This document shows positions 7,670-8,790 of a stretch of 8,790 nucleotides of DNA, one piece after another (position 1 is the first letter of the stretch; each line of letters starts with the position of its first letter). The notes beneath the pieces are model-generated. The model searched no databases. It was not told where the DNA came from and worked only from the letters and a program-made list of their open reading frames with translations. This DNA is from an uncultured Anaerolineae bacterium (GTDB lineage: Bacteria; Chloroflexota; Anaerolineae; Anaerolineales; Villigracilaceae): the NCBI GenBank assembly GCA_903854805.1, contig CAINXK010000398.1, forward strand, positions 1 to 8,790, in the 5' to 3' direction. A program made the position numbers and the translations under genes.

Positions 7670-8790
7670 TTAGAAAACTTCCCGCAAGATGGGCAGCTTC
7701 CGCACCACCTGGCTGCTGAAAAACCAGCTCAACAGTATGCCAAGCAAAATGACCGTCAATGCTTTGGGTATCAGTGGCATCTGAACAGTAAGAAACACCA
7801 GCGCAAGCGGGTAAAGGATCAGCGGGTGGAAATAATACATGGCATACGAACTAAATGACAGGCTTTGCCAAACACGCCCAGCACCATTCAGCCTGGTTTG
7901 AAACAAAGCCAGGGCTGCCATCAGGGAAGACAGGCAAAAACTATTAAATAGAATTGCTGTAATCACTTTGATCGGAAGCTCAGAGTTGAGTGCTGTTGCG
8001 GGGACAGACATGCGCAAGCCTAAATATAGCAACCCCGAAATGAAACTGGCAGAAGCCCAGCCGGCCAGACCGGGCTTATATCCATCAGCGGTAAACCAGC
8101 TACCTTGTCGGGCATAAATCCCCAGGACGAAATAACCAAAATACAAAGGCAGGCGCAGAGGCTGAAAAACAAACAGATACCCGAAGTTTTTCCAGTCATC
8201 GATGTTATAAAACAGGTTAATGACCAGGAAGCAAACTGACATCAGCGCCCCAAAACTGATCCAGAGCTTCCATGAAGGCTGCCGAACGAGTACCTGGCTG
8301 GACTGTAGGCGCAAGCTCGAGACATACACGAGAGCCAGTAGCACAAACATCAACATGAGTATTCCCAAATACCAGTAAACTGATTGCTGGTATAGCTTTG
8401 TCCAAAAATCAGTTCCCCAGAATTCAAACAGACCCATCGGAACCCCGCGCGAATAATAGTTCAGGTAAGTGGTGGGCGCTGCCAGCAATAAGACACCCGC
8501 CACCCAGGGGATGCCGATGCGCACAACTTTTTCCTTCAAAAAACCCGCGGCTCCGCGTTTCTGCAAAGATGGCATGGCAAGATAGCCAGAAATAAAAAAC
8601 ATCGCCTGCATGATGGGAACATCCACCAGCAAAACCAGCACGGTGAACAACAGGCTGCTTTGCGGATCAACAACATACCACCAGACAGGCGCATTGACCA
8701 TATAGGTTATAGAACCATGCAGCAAAATCACCAGCAGGATTACAAAGGCGCGTAAATTTCCCAAAAAATGGATGCGATCTGAATTAGCCA
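7670..8790 (-). CDS. Acyltransferase 3 family membrane protein, 5' end outside the window
   Basis: This is a multi-pass integral membrane protein with features of the acyltransferase 3 (OpgC/OafA-like) family, which transfers acyl groups to sugars of glycans, lipids or exported metabolites. Numbering from the TTG at 8762-8764, the first helix carries the family's R-x10-H pattern (Arg5, His16). Later segments include MFFISGYLAM, VVRIGIPWVAGV and SYAMYYFHPLILYPLAL near the C-terminus. I count about ten hydrophobic helices. The frame stays open for eight more codons to the window edge, reading ANSDRIHF before LGNLRAF; family members typically read like R-x-x-x-L-D-N-L-R-A here. No Shine-Dalgarno precedes the TTG, so the true start is almost certainly beyond base 8790. 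The substrate cannot be told. It is upstream of, and probably unrelated in function to, rpoB, which has its own promoter. Confidence 0.85.
   Translation of the reverse strand, partial: ANSDRIHFLGNLRAFVILLVILLHGSITYMVNAPVWWYVVDPQSSLLFTVLVLLVDVPIMQAMFFISGYLAMPSLQKRGAAGFLKEKVVRIGIPWVAGVLLLAAPTTYLNYYSRGVPMGLFEFWGTDFWTKLYQQSVYWYLGILMLMFVLLALVYVSSLRLQSSQVLVRQPSWKLWISFGALMSVCFLVINLFYNIDDWKNFGYLFVFQPLRLPLYFGYFVLGIYARQGSWFTADGYKPGLAGWASASFISGLLYLGLRMSVPATALNSELPIKVITAILFNSFCLSSLMAALALFQTRLNGAGRVWQSLSFSSYAMYYFHPLILYPLALVFLTVQMPLIPKALTVILLGILLSWFFSSQVVRKLPILREVF

Overview
All genes in this window lie on the minus strand. It is a housekeeping region of the bacterial transcription and translation machinery. 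Read in the direction of transcription (high to low coordinates) it holds the 3' part of a membrane acyltransferase gene, rpoB (RNA polymerase beta), rpsL (S12), rpsG (S7), fusA (EF-G) and the first 100 codons of tuf (EF-Tu), which runs off the left edge. Every family-diagnostic motif I checked is intact, and I see no mobile element, tRNA, rRNA or CRISPR array.

The likely source is a Chloroflexota bacterium, probably class Anaerolineae, at moderate confidence. This is inferred from the form of the beta subunit (a large lineage-type insert late in the protein), a long-form S12, and the unusual EF-Tu switch II sequence. The window contains no rRNA to confirm it.

Layout: the acyltransferase (7670-8790) is cut by the right edge. 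It is followed by a 215-base gap carrying a near-perfect sigma-70-type promoter with consensus -35 and -10 hexamers, which drives rpoB (3555-7454). Next is a 181-base gap with a second good promoter only 6 bases past the rpoB stop, and a leader of about 140 bases with two hairpins. The str operon rpsL-rpsG-fusA-tuf follows, with gaps of 47, 36 and 35 bases and a Shine-Dalgarno sequence before each gene. No gene-free stretch exceeds 300 bases.

Two departures from the usual bacterial order stand out: rpoC is absent between rpoB and rpsL, and rplKAJL is absent upstream of rpoB. The most unusual protein feature is an extra segment of roughly 135 residues in RpoB. It contains four copies of a short W-L-x4-(G)-Y/I-D/E motif. 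Other points of interest are substitutions in the rifampicin pocket, an EF-Tu switch II reading DMPGHRD instead of DCPGHAD, and an rpsL leader in which one segment can pair with either of two partners. I see no evidence of a new multi-gene system.
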